Source of the DNA: G965230065 sp965230065
Lineage (GTDB): Bacteria > Bacteroidota > Bacteroidia > Cytophagales > Cyclobacteriaceae
Direction: 5' to 3'
DNA: 64,000 nucleotides
Assembly (NCBI GenBank): GCA_965230065.1
Contig: OZ245942.1
Location: 4,464,001 to 4,528,000 of the forward strand
Below the pieces are notes generated by a model. The model ran no database searches. It had not been told where the DNA came from and was given only the letters and a program-made list of their open reading frames with translations. Made by a program: the position numbers and the translations under genes. This document shows, one piece after another, positions 44,490-53,342 of the stretch. Position 1 is the first letter of the stretch. The number at the start of each line of letters is the position of its first letter.

Positions 44490-44770
44490 CTGTAACGGGT
44501 ATTGTTGGAAACGGAAAAATTCAAACTTTTTTGATAATTATTACAGCTACATTTTTTTGAAAGTCGTTTTTTACACTGTGTACCCTTTAACTTAAAAAAA
44601 ATGTGCTATTTTGCATGTTCAACCATAATTAGTAATTCAGCAAAGTTTTCCCGGTTTTCTTACAAAGTTTTCCAGCTTTTTGTCAGATAGCCCGATATTT
44701 GTAAACAGCTTGTAGAAGCATTAAATTATTTTAACAAACAATAAGTCTCTAACTTTAAATATTTTCTCTT
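44490..44770. other. Intergenic region, nothing recognised
   Basis: 281 bp, AT-rich, between two plus-strand genes. No reading frame of interest, hairpin with T-run or repeat family was found. Confidence 0.5.
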
Positions 44771-45529
44771 GTGATCATCATTGCTTTCTTTTTCCTCCAT
44801 TGGTATTTCTCTTTGTTTTGCCAAACCTTCTTTTTACACCGTTATGCCGCCCATAAAATGTTCGTTATGAGCAAAGGTTGGGAAAGGTTCTTTTTCATAT
44901 TTACCTTTATCAGCCAGGGTTCATCCTATTTAAGTGCACGTGGGTATGCCATTTTGCACCGCATGCACCATGCATACAGTGATACTGAAAAAGACCCGCA
45001 TTCACCCCACCATACCGATAATCTGTTTACAATGATGTGGGAAACAAAAGATATTTATAACGATTATGTATTAAAAAACATTGAGCCGGAGCCACGTTTT
45101 GCTAAGGGTTTACCAGAATGGGAAGCCTTTGATAAGTTTGCCGATAACAACTACGTGCGTGTGGGCTGGGGAGTACTCTATTCTTTGTTTTATATAGCTT
45201 GTATTTCTATTTGGCAACTGCCCTACACCCACTGGGCCATGTATGCCCTTTTGCCGATACACTACCTGATGGGCCCTATTCATGGCGCTATTGTAAACTG
45301 GTGTGGACATATGTATGGTTATTCGAACTTTGATAACCAGGATAAGTCTAAAAACTCAATGGTTTTTGATTTTCTGATGATGGGCGAGCTTTTCCAGAAC
45401 AACCATCACAAGCTGCCGGCCCGGGTCAACTTTGCCACCCAATGGTTTGAGATTGACCCTACCTATCCTTTAATAAAACTATTAGAAAAACTAAGAATCA
45501 TCAAAATGGTGAAGTTGAAGAAGGCTTGA
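44771..45529 (+). CDS. Acyl-CoA/fatty acid desaturase
   Basis: 252 residues from a GTG start, since no ATG precedes the first conserved block. The three histidine boxes of membrane desaturases are present: HRYAAH (23-28), HRMHH (63-67) and QNNHH (209-213). Four hydrophobic stretches match the usual topology. It introduces a cis double bond in acyl chains, tuning membrane fluidity. It is followed by a terminator-like hairpin. Confidence 0.88.
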   Translation: MIIIAFFFLHWYFSLFCQTFFLHRYAAHKMFVMSKGWERFFFIFTFISQGSSYLSARGYAILHRMHHAYSDTEKDPHSPHHTDNLFTMMWETKDIYNDYVLKNIEPEPRFAKGLPEWEAFDKFADNNYVRVGWGVLYSLFYIACISIWQLPYTHWAMYALLPIHYLMGPIHGAIVNWCGHMYGYSNFDNQDKSKNSMVFDFLMMGELFQNNHHKLPARVNFATQWFEIDPTYPLIKLLEKLRIIKMVKLKKA

Positions 45530-45553
45530 GGATTTTAGTAAAGAATCAATGAT

Positions 45554-45590
45554 AAGGCTCAGGGCAAAGTAATGCGTTGGGCCTTTTTTT
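45554..45590 (+). terminator. Terminator after the desaturase gene
   Basis: GGCTCA (about 45556-45561) pairs with TGGGCC (45578-45583, one G-T pair) and is followed by seven T. The stem is short, so confidence is moderate. Confidence 0.55.
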
Positions 45591-45620
45591 ATTTTTAAGG
45601 GTTACTTATCGTTAATAAAT

Positions 45621-46424
45621 ATGAGTGGAACTTATTATAAACTGGTATATAGATGGCAATATGAACCAAAAGACTTGTTTAAAGGAAAACATAATTTGAA
45701 TGTTGAACCTTATACAATTTATATTGAGGAAGGTAAAATAATTGCCGAAGTTTATAATACTTCCAATGAACATCAGTTAATCATCCAGGCCCATGCAGAA
45801 GATTATTTTCGGGCAGCTTCAGTAATTAGCGGTTTTGCATATAAAATTGATAAAGATGTTGATATTGAAGCCTATAATGAAAATGGAGAAAAACTACCTA
45901 TTCTATTTTTACCCTCATCTGGTGATCTTTCAGTTGCATCCTCTATAAAACTAAGAGATAAGCTTCAAGAGGAGGAAAAGCAACAAATCATTGAAGAAGA
46001 AAAAGTATTAGGTGAGTTCTTTATGAAATACTACTATGCAGAAGACCCTATCATCAGATTTATTTATGAATACTATAAGGCAAGTTTATCACAGGAGCGG
46101 TTCTTAATTTATTTACATGACATTAAAGAAGCCATAAAGACCTTTTTAAGGGACTCAGGTTGTGATGTTTCCAGTGATAATAAATTAAGTAAAGAGATAG
46201 GGCTACATAAAGCAGTTTTGAACATAATTTGGAAGCTTGCTAATAATGAAATAAAACAAGGGAGGCACCCTGGGAAATATTATCATGAAGATAAGGGGAT
46301 TACTCCATCAGAGAAAGCTGAAGCGAAGCAAGCTGCCCAAAAAATGATGTTAGCATTTTTCAAGAAACTCAGGAATGAGCCAAAGTTAGTTGAAAGGTTG
46401 AACCCAAAAGATAAATTAGAATAG
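45621..46424 (+). CDS. Hypothetical protein, AT-rich orphan
   Basis: 267 residues, no signal peptide or membrane helix. The N-terminal 100 residues are strand-rich (YTIYIEEGKIIAEVYN), and the rest is helical, with KLQEEEKQQIIEEEKVLGEFF and FRIRES-type aromatic helices. No family is recognised. Its codons are clearly AT-richer than those of the flanking desaturase and HD-domain genes, which suggests transfer, although no repeat or cassette-like end was found. Confidence 0.6.
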   Translation: MSGTYYKLVYRWQYEPKDLFKGKHNLNVEPYTIYIEEGKIIAEVYNTSNEHQLIIQAHAEDYFRAASVISGFAYKIDKDVDIEAYNENGEKLPILFLPSSGDLSVASSIKLRDKLQEEEKQQIIEEEKVLGEFFMKYYYAEDPIIRFIYEYYKASLSQERFLIYLHDIKEAIKTFLRDSGCDVSSDNKLSKEIGLHKAVLNIIWKLANNEIKQGRHPGKYYHEDKGITPSEKAEAKQAAQKMMLAFFKKLRNEPKLVERLNPKDKLE

Positions 46425-46463
46425 GCTAAATTCTAATTTTCATTGAACACCTCGAATTGTACA

Positions 46464-46481
46464 GCGAATTTGTAAATTCGC
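46464..46481. repeat. Perfect 8-bp-arm palindrome before HD-domain gene
   Basis: GCGAATTT (46464-46471) and AAATTCGC (46474-46481) are perfect complements with a 2-nt loop, ending three bases before the ATG at 46484. It could form a hairpin that covers the start region. Confidence 0.6.
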
Positions 46482-46483
46482 TT

Positions 46484-47137
46484 ATGAACCAGGAAGCCAT
46501 CATCACAGCCACTCGCAACTATGTAAAAGAAAAATTCGCAGGCGAAAGCTCAGGCCACGACTGGTGGCACATCTACCGGGTTTGGAATACAGCCCTGCAC
46601 ATTGCCAAAGCAGAAAATGCCAATACATTTGTCGTTTCATTAGGTGCTTTGTTGCACGACATCGCCGACCATAAATTTCATGATGGCGATGAAACCCTTG
46701 GGCCTAAAGTAGCCCGCCAATGGTTAAGCCAGTTTGATATGAAAGCTGAGGAAGTAGACCACGTATGTGAAATTGTTGCGAAAGTTTCTTTCAAAGGGGC
46801 TGGCACGGAAACCCCCATGGCTACTTTGGAAGGGAAAATCGTGCAGGATGCCGACCGCCTGGATGCCCTGGGCGCCATCGGTATTGCCCGCACATTTGCC
46901 TATGCCGGGTACAAAGGCCATGCCCTGTACGATCCTGAAAACCCTCCTGAACACCACCAAACATTTGCCCAGTACAAAGCCGGTTCCGGCTCAGCCATTA
47001 ATCATTTTTATGAGAAGTTGCTATTGCTCAAAGACCGGATGAACACCCAAACGGGGAAGAATCTGGCTGAAAAACGACATCAATACATGGAAGCTTTTCT
47101 GGAACAGTTTTATAGCGAGTGGGAAGGGAAACATTAA
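46484..47137 (+). CDS. HD-domain phosphohydrolase
   Basis: 217 residues from ATG 46484; the TTG at 46457 would begin inside a palindrome and is less likely. Metal-binding His and Asp residues of the HD fold are in SSGHDWWHIYRVW, GALLHDIADHKFHDGD and the final EGKIVQDADRLDALGA. The family hydrolyses phosphate esters, often nucleotides (YfbR/YedJ-like); the substrate here is unknown. Confidence 0.85.
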   Translation: MNQEAIITATRNYVKEKFAGESSGHDWWHIYRVWNTALHIAKAENANTFVVSLGALLHDIADHKFHDGDETLGPKVARQWLSQFDMKAEEVDHVCEIVAKVSFKGAGTETPMATLEGKIVQDADRLDALGAIGIARTFAYAGYKGHALYDPENPPEHHQTFAQYKAGSGSAINHFYEKLLLLKDRMNTQTGKNLAEKRHQYMEAFLEQFYSEWEGKH

Positions 47138-47403
47138 ATCCTGATTGTACTAACATTGCAACTTAGGGTAATAATAATAACGCTCTCCCCGGATGAGCGG
47201 GAGCGCCAGGTGCCCGGCTAATTCCGGGGTCTTCCGCTTGTATGCAGGAGATACCGCGCCACGGTGGCCGCAATAAATGCGGCAAGAGTTTTAGGCTTTG
47301 AATTTTGTCATTTTGAAATTGTTTAGGTTTTTGGGATTACGATTTAGGATTTGAGTAAAGTTTGGGCATTATTTGTGCTCTATGGAACCAAAAGGAGTGC
47401 AGT
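47138..47403. other. Intergenic region with GC-rich block upstream of a lipoprotein and modABC
   Basis: 266 bp. The segment about 47180-47290 is GC-rich with several short complementary blocks, including CGGGAGCGCC (47198-47207) shared with the gap at 17026. A string GCAGGAGATACC (near 47243) faintly recalls a B12 box, but other cobalamin-riboswitch parts are missing. Its role is unknown. Confidence 0.4.
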
Positions 47404-48024
47404 ATGAAGCTTTTCAAAGTTGTAGTCTTTACAGTTATTTTATTAACTGGAGGGTGGGGTTGTGAATTGGATGATGATTGTGGTTCAGCCACCAACTCAT
47501 TCTATGATGTAACCGGGCTTAGCGGACAAAATATGCAGTTGAACGACCGGGGTTACCGAAATGCCGAACTTTTACCCGATAGTGCTGAGGTACGTTTTGA
47601 TCAGTATGCCATCAGTGTTTATCCTGAAACTGAACCAATAAGCCTGAAAGATACGCCTGTTTCAGGAAGCGGTTTTGCAGCTTATGCCTGCTCACCGGAA
47701 CCGCCCCAACCTACCGAGTTGGTTACCGACATCGCAGTTTTCAGTGATACGGATTTTCAACAGGCCGAAAGTGATAAAATTCTGGCTGCCGGTGATACAC
47801 TTAACAGCTTGTTTGAGATTTACGATTTATACAGTGGGAATATTACTGGCCTTATTACTTTCCTGGACAGGGAAAAAGAAATTGGGGCTTCTGCTGATGG
47901 CTTTTTTCTCACCCTGGTTTCTCAACCAAAAGAGCCCACAACCCATCGTTTTACAGTACATTACCACCTGGATAACGGGGAGTTTTATGGCGTAACTACA
48001 CCTCCGGTTACAGTTAATCCATAA
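47404..48024 (+). CDS. Hypothetical lipoprotein upstream of modABC
   Basis: 206 residues from ATG 47404 with a lipoprotein signal peptide (GGWGC, C20), which rules out the upstream in-frame start. Three more Cys are near the N-terminus (ELDDDC) and in YACSPEPPQP. The protein is mainly strands and is related to no recognised family. It ends 40 bases before modA on the same strand and might belong to the same unit. Confidence 0.6.
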   Translation: MKLFKVVVFTVILLTGGWGCELDDDCGSATNSFYDVTGLSGQNMQLNDRGYRNAELLPDSAEVRFDQYAISVYPETEPISLKDTPVSGSGFAAYACSPEPPQPTELVTDIAVFSDTDFQQAESDKILAAGDTLNSLFEIYDLYSGNITGLITFLDREKEIGASADGFFLTLVSQPKEPTTHRFTVHYHLDNGEFYGVTTPPVTVNP

Positions 48025-48038
48025 AATTCATTTAACTT

Positions 48039-48062
48039 TATCAGTTCGTTACTGAATTGATA
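48039..48062 (+). promoter_or_regulatory. Dyad immediately before modA
   Basis: TATCAGTTC (48039-48047) pairs with GAATTGATA (48054-48062) at 8 of 9 positions, and the modA ATG follows two bases later. It may be an operator or a translation-control hairpin. Confidence 0.35.
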
Positions 48063-48064
48063 AG

Positions 48065-48817
48065 ATGAAATTACCGTTTTGCTTTGTCTTTTTCTTTCTG
48101 AATGTGATGGCAGTTTCTGCACAGCCCATCAACGTAGCCGTAGCTGCCAACCTGCTTTTTCCAATGCAAAAGATTGAAGCCTTGTATGAAGCACAATCAA
48201 AGGAAAAAGTCAACCTGATTTCTGCTTCATCGGGAGTGCTTACGGCGCAAATCAGCAACGGGGCACCCTACCAACTTTTTATTTCAGCGGATATGAAATA
48301 TCCTCAAATCCTTTATCGGGATGGTAAAACATTGAGCAAACCTCAGGTGTTGGTGAATGGGCAGTTGGTATACTGGAGCAAGAAAAATGTAACCAAAGAT
48401 CAGTTGCTACAATCTCTAAAAAATGACGCAATAAAATCCATCGCCATTGCCCAGCCTTCCCTGGCACCGTATGGGCAAGCGGCCAAAAAATGGTTGCAAC
48501 GAAATAATGTATTTGCATCTATAGAAGGTAAGCTGGTTTACGGAGAAAATGTAGGGCAGGTCAACCGTTATATCTATTCCGGTTCGGTAGATGCTGCTTT
48601 TACAGCTGTTTCGGCCATGTTTGCCAGTGAACTCAAAAATAAGGGACACTGGTTACTATTAGAAAATGAAGTTGAAGATGCAGCGCTTTTAGCCCACGGA
48701 TGGGCCATTCTCAAAGCGGCCACAGAAGAGAGGGATAAGGTGAAAAAATTTGTTGAATTTTTAGCCACACCTCCGGCCAAAGCGGTTTTCCAGGAATTTG
48801 GATATATTGTACCCTGA
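48065..48817 (+). CDS. modA: Molybdate ABC transporter substrate-binding protein
   Basis: 250 residues with a signal peptide ending VSAQ. The ligand-binding residues of ModA are in AVAANLLFPM, LISASSGVLTAQI and YSGSVDAAFTAVS. The protein is exported and delivers molybdate (or tungstate) to ModB. It is followed after 18 bases by modB. Molybdate uptake supports molybdenum-cofactor enzymes, which are not encoded here. Confidence 0.92.
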   Translation: MKLPFCFVFFFLNVMAVSAQPINVAVAANLLFPMQKIEALYEAQSKEKVNLISASSGVLTAQISNGAPYQLFISADMKYPQILYRDGKTLSKPQVLVNGQLVYWSKKNVTKDQLLQSLKNDAIKSIAIAQPSLAPYGQAAKKWLQRNNVFASIEGKLVYGENVGQVNRYIYSGSVDAAFTAVSAMFASELKNKGHWLLLENEVEDAALLAHGWAILKAATEERDKVKKFVEFLATPPAKAVFQEFGYIVP

Positions 48818-48835
48818 TTTCATAACTTTGTCCGG

Positions 48836-49510
48836 ATGGAAATATCCCTTGCACCTTTTTGGCTTAGCCTGAAACTTGCTTTTATCACTACCCTAATTCT
48901 GTTCTTTCTGGGAATACTCCTGGTTTATTTTGTCTATTTTTTTGGAGGAAAGCTGCGGCCATTGCTTAAAGCCGTGGTGAGCCTGCCTCTGGTTTTGCCT
49001 CCTACCGTGCTTGGTTATTATCTGCTGGTTTTTTTTCAGCCTGAAGGATGGGTGGGTCAACTCAGTGAACAGCTTTTTGGTTTGCGGCTGGTCTTCAGTT
49101 TTCCCGGTTTGGTCATTGCCTCGGTAATTTTCAGCTTGCCGTTCATGGTCAATCCGGTACTATCAGCGATTGAAAATTTGCCTGCTTATTACCGGGAAGC
49201 AGCCTTTACGCTGGGGAAGTCGAGATGGGTTACCCTTACCAAAGTGATGCTGCCCAATGTAAAATCATCGGTAGTGGTAGGACTGGTCATGACTTTTGCC
49301 CATACCATCGGGGAATTTGGCGTGATTCTGATGATTGGGGGCAATATCCCCGGCGAAACCCGCGTGGCGTCCATCGCTATTTATGACGAAGTGGAAACGT
49401 TGAACTACGCGGGGGCTAATTTTTATGCTGCCATATTAATGGTTTTTTCAGTGCTGGTATTGGCAGGTGTTTATTTTTATCAGGGCAAAAAATCACAGGG
49501 CGTATTATGA
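48836..49510 (+). CDS. modB: Molybdate ABC transporter permease
   Basis: 224 residues with about five membrane helices. The EAA loop that contacts the ATPase is EAAFTLGKSRWVTLTKVMLPN. LVLPPTVLGYYLL and GEFGVILMIGGNIPGET are characteristic of ModB. It overlaps modC by four bases. Confidence 0.93.
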   Translation: MEISLAPFWLSLKLAFITTLILFFLGILLVYFVYFFGGKLRPLLKAVVSLPLVLPPTVLGYYLLVFFQPEGWVGQLSEQLFGLRLVFSFPGLVIASVIFSLPFMVNPVLSAIENLPAYYREAAFTLGKSRWVTLTKVMLPNVKSSVVVGLVMTFAHTIGEFGVILMIGGNIPGETRVASIAIYDEVETLNYAGANFYAAILMVFSVLVLAGVYFYQGKKSQGVL

Positions 49511-50373
49511 TAGAAGTGGTTTTGAAAAAAAGTTTACACGGTGCCGAAGGGGATTTTCTCCTTGAAGTTGACTTAAAAATTTCCCCCAAAGCAGTAGTGG
49601 CCGTAATGGGTCCTTCCGGAAGTGGTAAAACCAGCCTCTTAAAAATGATAGCCGGGTTGATGCAGCCTGATGAGGGAAACATTATGATTAACAAAGATGT
49701 ATGGTTTGGTACTTCAAAAAAAATAAACCGCAAACCACAAACCCGCTCTGTGGGATATGTTTTTCAGGAATACGCGCTTTTTCCCAATATGAGTTTGCGT
49801 GAAAACTTATTATTTGCTTTAGAAAAAAACAGCGATAAAAAGATAGTAAATGAACTGATAGAACTCATGGGGCTTACTGCTTTGCAAAACAGGAAACCCA
49901 CCCATCTTTCGGGCGGACAGCTACAACGGGTAGCCCTGGCGCGCGCTATTGTAAGGCAGCCTCAACTGTTGTTACTGGATGAGCCTTTCGCAGCCCTTGA
50001 CAAGCCTATGCGACAGCGGTTGCAGCAAGATTTAAAGCTATTGCATGAGAAATATGGAACCACTACTTTACTGGTAAGCCACGACCCCGTAGAAGTGGCA
50101 CGCCTTGCTCATGAAGCTTTTATTTTACAAGATGGAAAAGTAATCAGGCAAGGTAAACCATTTGAAGTGCTGCACCAGCAGGAAGATGGGGCTTTTGAGG
50201 GTGAAATATTAGTAATTGACAAAGAAAAAGGAGAAATAGGCATTGTGAGCGAAAATATATTCCATACCTTCTCAGTAAAAGAAAAATTGTTAGAAACCTT
50301 GCAGATAGGCAGTAAAATCAGAGTGAATGCTGGTGAAATTGAAGCGAGCAAAGGTTCACCGATTAGCGGGTGA
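49507..50373 (+). CDS. modC: Molybdate ABC transporter ATP-binding protein
   Basis: 288 residues. Walker A is GPSGSGKT (35-42), followed by VFQEYALFPNMSLREN, the signature LSGGQLQRVALARAI, Walker B LLLLDEPFAALD and the His switch SHDPVEVARL. A C-terminal domain of about 60 residues is smaller than the two TOBE modules of the E. coli protein. It ends overlapping the convergent transglutaminase-like gene by 11 bases. Confidence 0.92.
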   Translation: MIEVVLKKSLHGAEGDFLLEVDLKISPKAVVAVMGPSGSGKTSLLKMIAGLMQPDEGNIMINKDVWFGTSKKINRKPQTRSVGYVFQEYALFPNMSLRENLLFALEKNSDKKIVNELIELMGLTALQNRKPTHLSGGQLQRVALARAIVRQPQLLLLDEPFAALDKPMRQRLQQDLKLLHEKYGTTTLLVSHDPVEVARLAHEAFILQDGKVIRQGKPFEVLHQQEDGAFEGEILVIDKEKGEIGIVSENIFHTFSVKEKLLETLQIGSKIRVNAGEIEASKGSPISG

Positions 50374-51241
50374 GTTTGCTTTGCGGTAAGGAAGCGATCG
50401 TTTGGCCTATCAGAGCCATAAAAGCCTGCATGCGCTGGCTTGCGTACAAAAACTCTGCTTTTTCCAGTTGCGAAATGGCTTTGGCAAATTGCTGACGGTT
50501 ATAATACACAATGGCCGAATTGTAATATGACAGACCAGCCAACTCTGTCAAATTGATGGTATTATTGATTTCAAAGGTGTACTGATAATTTGAGGTTTGG
50601 GCTGCACTTTCTTCATTATCGTACCAGGCCAGCCTTTTCTGAATGTCCTCTGGTTTGCTCAGAAAGCCATACTGAGGATCGGTACTTTCTATCAGGAAAT
50701 AGTCTTGTTGTGAAACATTTTTCCCTGCCAGGGGATGAACCTCAAGATAAATGTGGTATTTCAACTCTTTGATAGAAAATGTGTACCCAAGGTTATCCAG
50801 CAGGTAAGCATACAGGGCCGTACCGGTTACACAATCGTATTTTCCCGTATTGAATAAGTCAATGAAACTGGGATAGGAAGTGTAATGCTTGAGGTATTTA
50901 CGGTGGACTTTATAGAACATAAACCGCAGAAAACCCTCCTCATCATTGTAGGCCGATTGCTTTTTCTTCAGATGGGATACGAATTTATCTAATTCTTGCC
51001 GGATTTTGGCTTCTTTTGATGGATGAGCCTGTTCATTTACGGCCAATAGCAAAGGCAGTGTGTGTACTGAAGTAGAAGGTGAACGGTAGTAATGCAGAAA
51101 TGCCTGGGTTTCATAGGCTGTTTTCAAATCAAGTTGCATCAATGGGTTGGCCGTATGCAAAGTTTGCGATACAGATTCCATCTGAAATGTAAGGCATAAA
51201 ACGCATAATGATAATATGGAAACAATTTTTCTCAACACCAC
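50363..51241 (-). CDS. Secreted transglutaminase-like protein
   Basis: 292 residues with a signal peptide. The Cys of a transglutaminase-like (papain-fold) site is in YDCVTGTALYAYLLD, and a candidate His in LKYHIYLEVHP and Asp in ESTDPQYG complete the triad pattern. A C-terminal helical pair (ISQLEKAEFLYASQRMQ) may be a TPR. The role, protease or cross-linker, is not known. Confidence 0.72.
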   Translation of the reverse strand: MVLRKIVSILSLCVLCLTFQMESVSQTLHTANPLMQLDLKTAYETQAFLHYYRSPSTSVHTLPLLLAVNEQAHPSKEAKIRQELDKFVSHLKKKQSAYNDEEGFLRFMFYKVHRKYLKHYTSYPSFIDLFNTGKYDCVTGTALYAYLLDNLGYTFSIKELKYHIYLEVHPLAGKNVSQQDYFLIESTDPQYGFLSKPEDIQKRLAWYDNEESAAQTSNYQYTFEINNTINLTELAGLSYYNSAIVYYNRQQFAKAISQLEKAEFLYASQRMQAFMALIGQTIASLPQSKLTR

Positions 51242-51431
51242 TAAAATTTCTTCGCTTTCTGTATAAACTCAATGTTAATTCAGTGTTACTAATATAATGA
51301 TTTGTTAACATTAAATTAACAATTTCTTAACATTAAAATCGTAATCTGAATAAATAAGTTACATGCTGATGATGAGATTTTTCCGTCATTTTAGTAGTGC
51401 GGCTCAGTGGGCCGCTTTACTGAATGCCAGA

Positions 51432-52193
51432 TTAATTCCCCTCGATAACGATGGTTTCAGAAATTTTGTCGTGGGTAGTTTGGCGGTTTCTGTCCCAGAA
51501 ATACTGGAAAAAGCCATATAAAAGCAGGGTTGCAGAGGCAGTATAACCAGTAGCTCGCTCCAGACTGGCACCAAACGAAAGTGTTTTGCCATTGAGCTTA
51601 ACTACTTTGATTTTGAGCAATTTCTTACCTGGCGTCTGTCCTTTCCATTGCCAGGTGAAAAACGAAAAATACAGAAAAGCACCAAAAAAACTGGTCAATA
51701 GTGCGGTTGCATTGTTCAAATCAGAGATAGGACGGAAAAACGGGCGGAGAACATCACCAGTATTGCCGGTGATGCTTTCATAAACTTCGGGGGTAATGTA
51801 TTTGAAGAGGATACCGATAAAAAGCAAACAGGCAATGGCTATAGGCACATAAATAACCAGGTGCAAATAAAGCGAAAGATGCCGGGCAAACCGTTTACGC
51901 AATTGTTGCTCCACCTGATAATTTTCCAACTTTTTGTCGGCCACAATTACCTGTTTCCGGATATAGCGTGAACCTTTTACCATAGTTTTTCGCAGCCTTC
52001 TTTTTACAAATAAATAGAAGAGAGCAAGTGGTATTAAGAGCCAAAAAAATTCGGTACAAATAGCGATGATGAGCCAGTCAATACCAAAAGCAAAAGCCCT
52101 GCGTGGGAAAGAGGCCAGTTTGGCACCTTGCAGCTTGTCATCCACAGAGATATGCCCTAGGTCAAATTGTTTTTTGCTAACTGAAGTTTCCAA
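51432..52193 (-). CDS. RDD-family membrane protein
   Basis: 253 residues with four or more membrane helices. The RDD signature is in SFPRRAFAFGIDWLIIA near the start, and the second part has GQTPGKKLLKIKVVKLNGK. Members are of uncertain function, with proposed roles in transport or membrane assembly. It lies between the transglutaminase-like gene and the MscS gene, all on the minus strand. Confidence 0.8.
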   Translation of the reverse strand: METSVSKKQFDLGHISVDDKLQGAKLASFPRRAFAFGIDWLIIAICTEFFWLLIPLALFYLFVKRRLRKTMVKGSRYIRKQVIVADKKLENYQVEQQLRKRFARHLSLYLHLVIYVPIAIACLLFIGILFKYITPEVYESITGNTGDVLRPFFRPISDLNNATALLTSFFGAFLYFSFFTWQWKGQTPGKKLLKIKVVKLNGKTLSFGASLERATGYTASATLLLYGFFQYFWDRNRQTTHDKISETIVIEGN

Positions 52194-52302
52194 AAGGCTG
52201 GATGTTTTACAGAGTAAAAATATAAAATTTGTTGATCAAAATACTGAAAATGCCTTCAAAAAAACAGGACAGGATCACGCACTGATAATCTGTAGTTTCT
52301 AT

Positions 52303-53184
52303 TTACTTTCCTTCATTCCTGATGGCTACCGGAATCGGTTTACCTTCCTGATAAATTTTAAGCTCCAGAATGTCAGCAGGCATGGTAAATCCTTTCTGGG
52401 CCAGGTGGGTCAGGATTTCATTCATCAGATCAGTTTTCAGGGTTGGGATAAAGTCTTTAACTTCATCATGGTTGACCCAATAAAAAATGCGCAGGTTGAT
52501 GGTGCTGGTAGAAAACTCTTCAATAATAACGAAAGGCTCCAGTTCATTATCCCTGGATATTTTAGGGTTTGTTTTGATGGTATTGACGATACTGCTAATA
52601 GCTGCTACAATATTATCTCCATAATCCAGCCCAATGAGGAAATCGTAGCGCAGCAGCCCATCGCGGGTATAATTGACGAGCGGGCTTTTGATAAGCAAGG
52701 CGTTGGGCAGAAAAATATCTTTTCCGTCAAAAGTCCTGATATAGGTATTTCTGAAGCTGAGGGCTTTTACGGTGCCTTTCAAACCTTCAACTTCTATGAT
52801 ATCGCCAATGCCAAAAGGGCGGCTAAAAGCCAGGAAAAACCCGGCCAGAAAGTTTTCACCAATGTCTTTAAAGGCAAAACCTATGACAATGGCTGATACT
52901 CCGGCCCCGGCCAGCAGCCCACCGGCAATTTGGTCCCATCCCAGGTTTCTCAAAAAGAATACAATGCCCAATACCAGCATAACCAGAAAAACCAATCGGC
53001 TGATAAAGTTGACAATCAGCCGGTCCTGTATATTGGCAAAAAGCCTTCTTCGGACGATATTTCTAAGAAAAATCCCCAGAAAAATAAAAGCCAGCAGCAC
53101 AATGATAGCGACTATTATTTGGGGCGTATGGTCAGCAATTTGCAGGAAAAATTCCTGAAAGGAGGAGATAATTCTTTCTTTCAT
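52303..53184 (-). CDS. MscS-family mechanosensitive channel
   Basis: 293 residues with three membrane helices. The pore-lining helix is LLAGAGVSAIVIGFAFKD, followed by FLAGFFLAFSRPFGIGDIIEV and the beta-domain segment GLKGTVKALSFRNTYIRT, and a C-terminal alpha/beta domain. It is about half the size of the second homologue at 20368-22038 and lacks its periplasmic domain. It gates solute release on osmotic downshift. Confidence 0.92.
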   Translation of the reverse strand: MKERIISSFQEFFLQIADHTPQIIVAIIVLLAFIFLGIFLRNIVRRRLFANIQDRLIVNFISRLVFLVMLVLGIVFFLRNLGWDQIAGGLLAGAGVSAIVIGFAFKDIGENFLAGFFLAFSRPFGIGDIIEVEGLKGTVKALSFRNTYIRTFDGKDIFLPNALLIKSPLVNYTRDGLLRYDFLIGLDYGDNIVAAISSIVNTIKTNPKISRDNELEPFVIIEEFSTSTINLRIFYWVNHDEVKDFIPTLKTDLMNEILTHLAQKGFTMPADILELKIYQEGKPIPVAIRNEGK

Positions 53185-53342
53185 TAGGCCAGTCTATTTT
53201 TTACCAGGTGTCAAAATAGACTATATTATTGGCTTACACAACCCTTTGGATATGGATACTATAAAGAATAAAATTAATTCTGGTGGTCCGGAGCACGGAT
53301 TTCCTAATCCTCGTATTCCGTAACTGTAGTTTTGGGGTACAA
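53185..53342. other. Gap with short palindromic words
   Basis: Between porT (minus) and the MscS gene (minus). It contains GGATTTCCTAATCC (about 53299-53312) and a TAACTGTAG block (about 53322-53330), resembling part of the palindrome at 23234-23251. The gap ends close to the porT stop. Confidence 0.4.

Noticed and set aside
47230..47260. B12-box-like string GCAGGAGATACC in the gap before a lipoprotein and modABC
   Set aside because: Other conserved parts of the cobalamin riboswitch are not found, and the gap also lacks Moco-riboswitch features I could confirm.
52066..52896. Plus-strand frame of 276 codons
   Set aside because: Antisense to RDD and MscS genes with no domain features.
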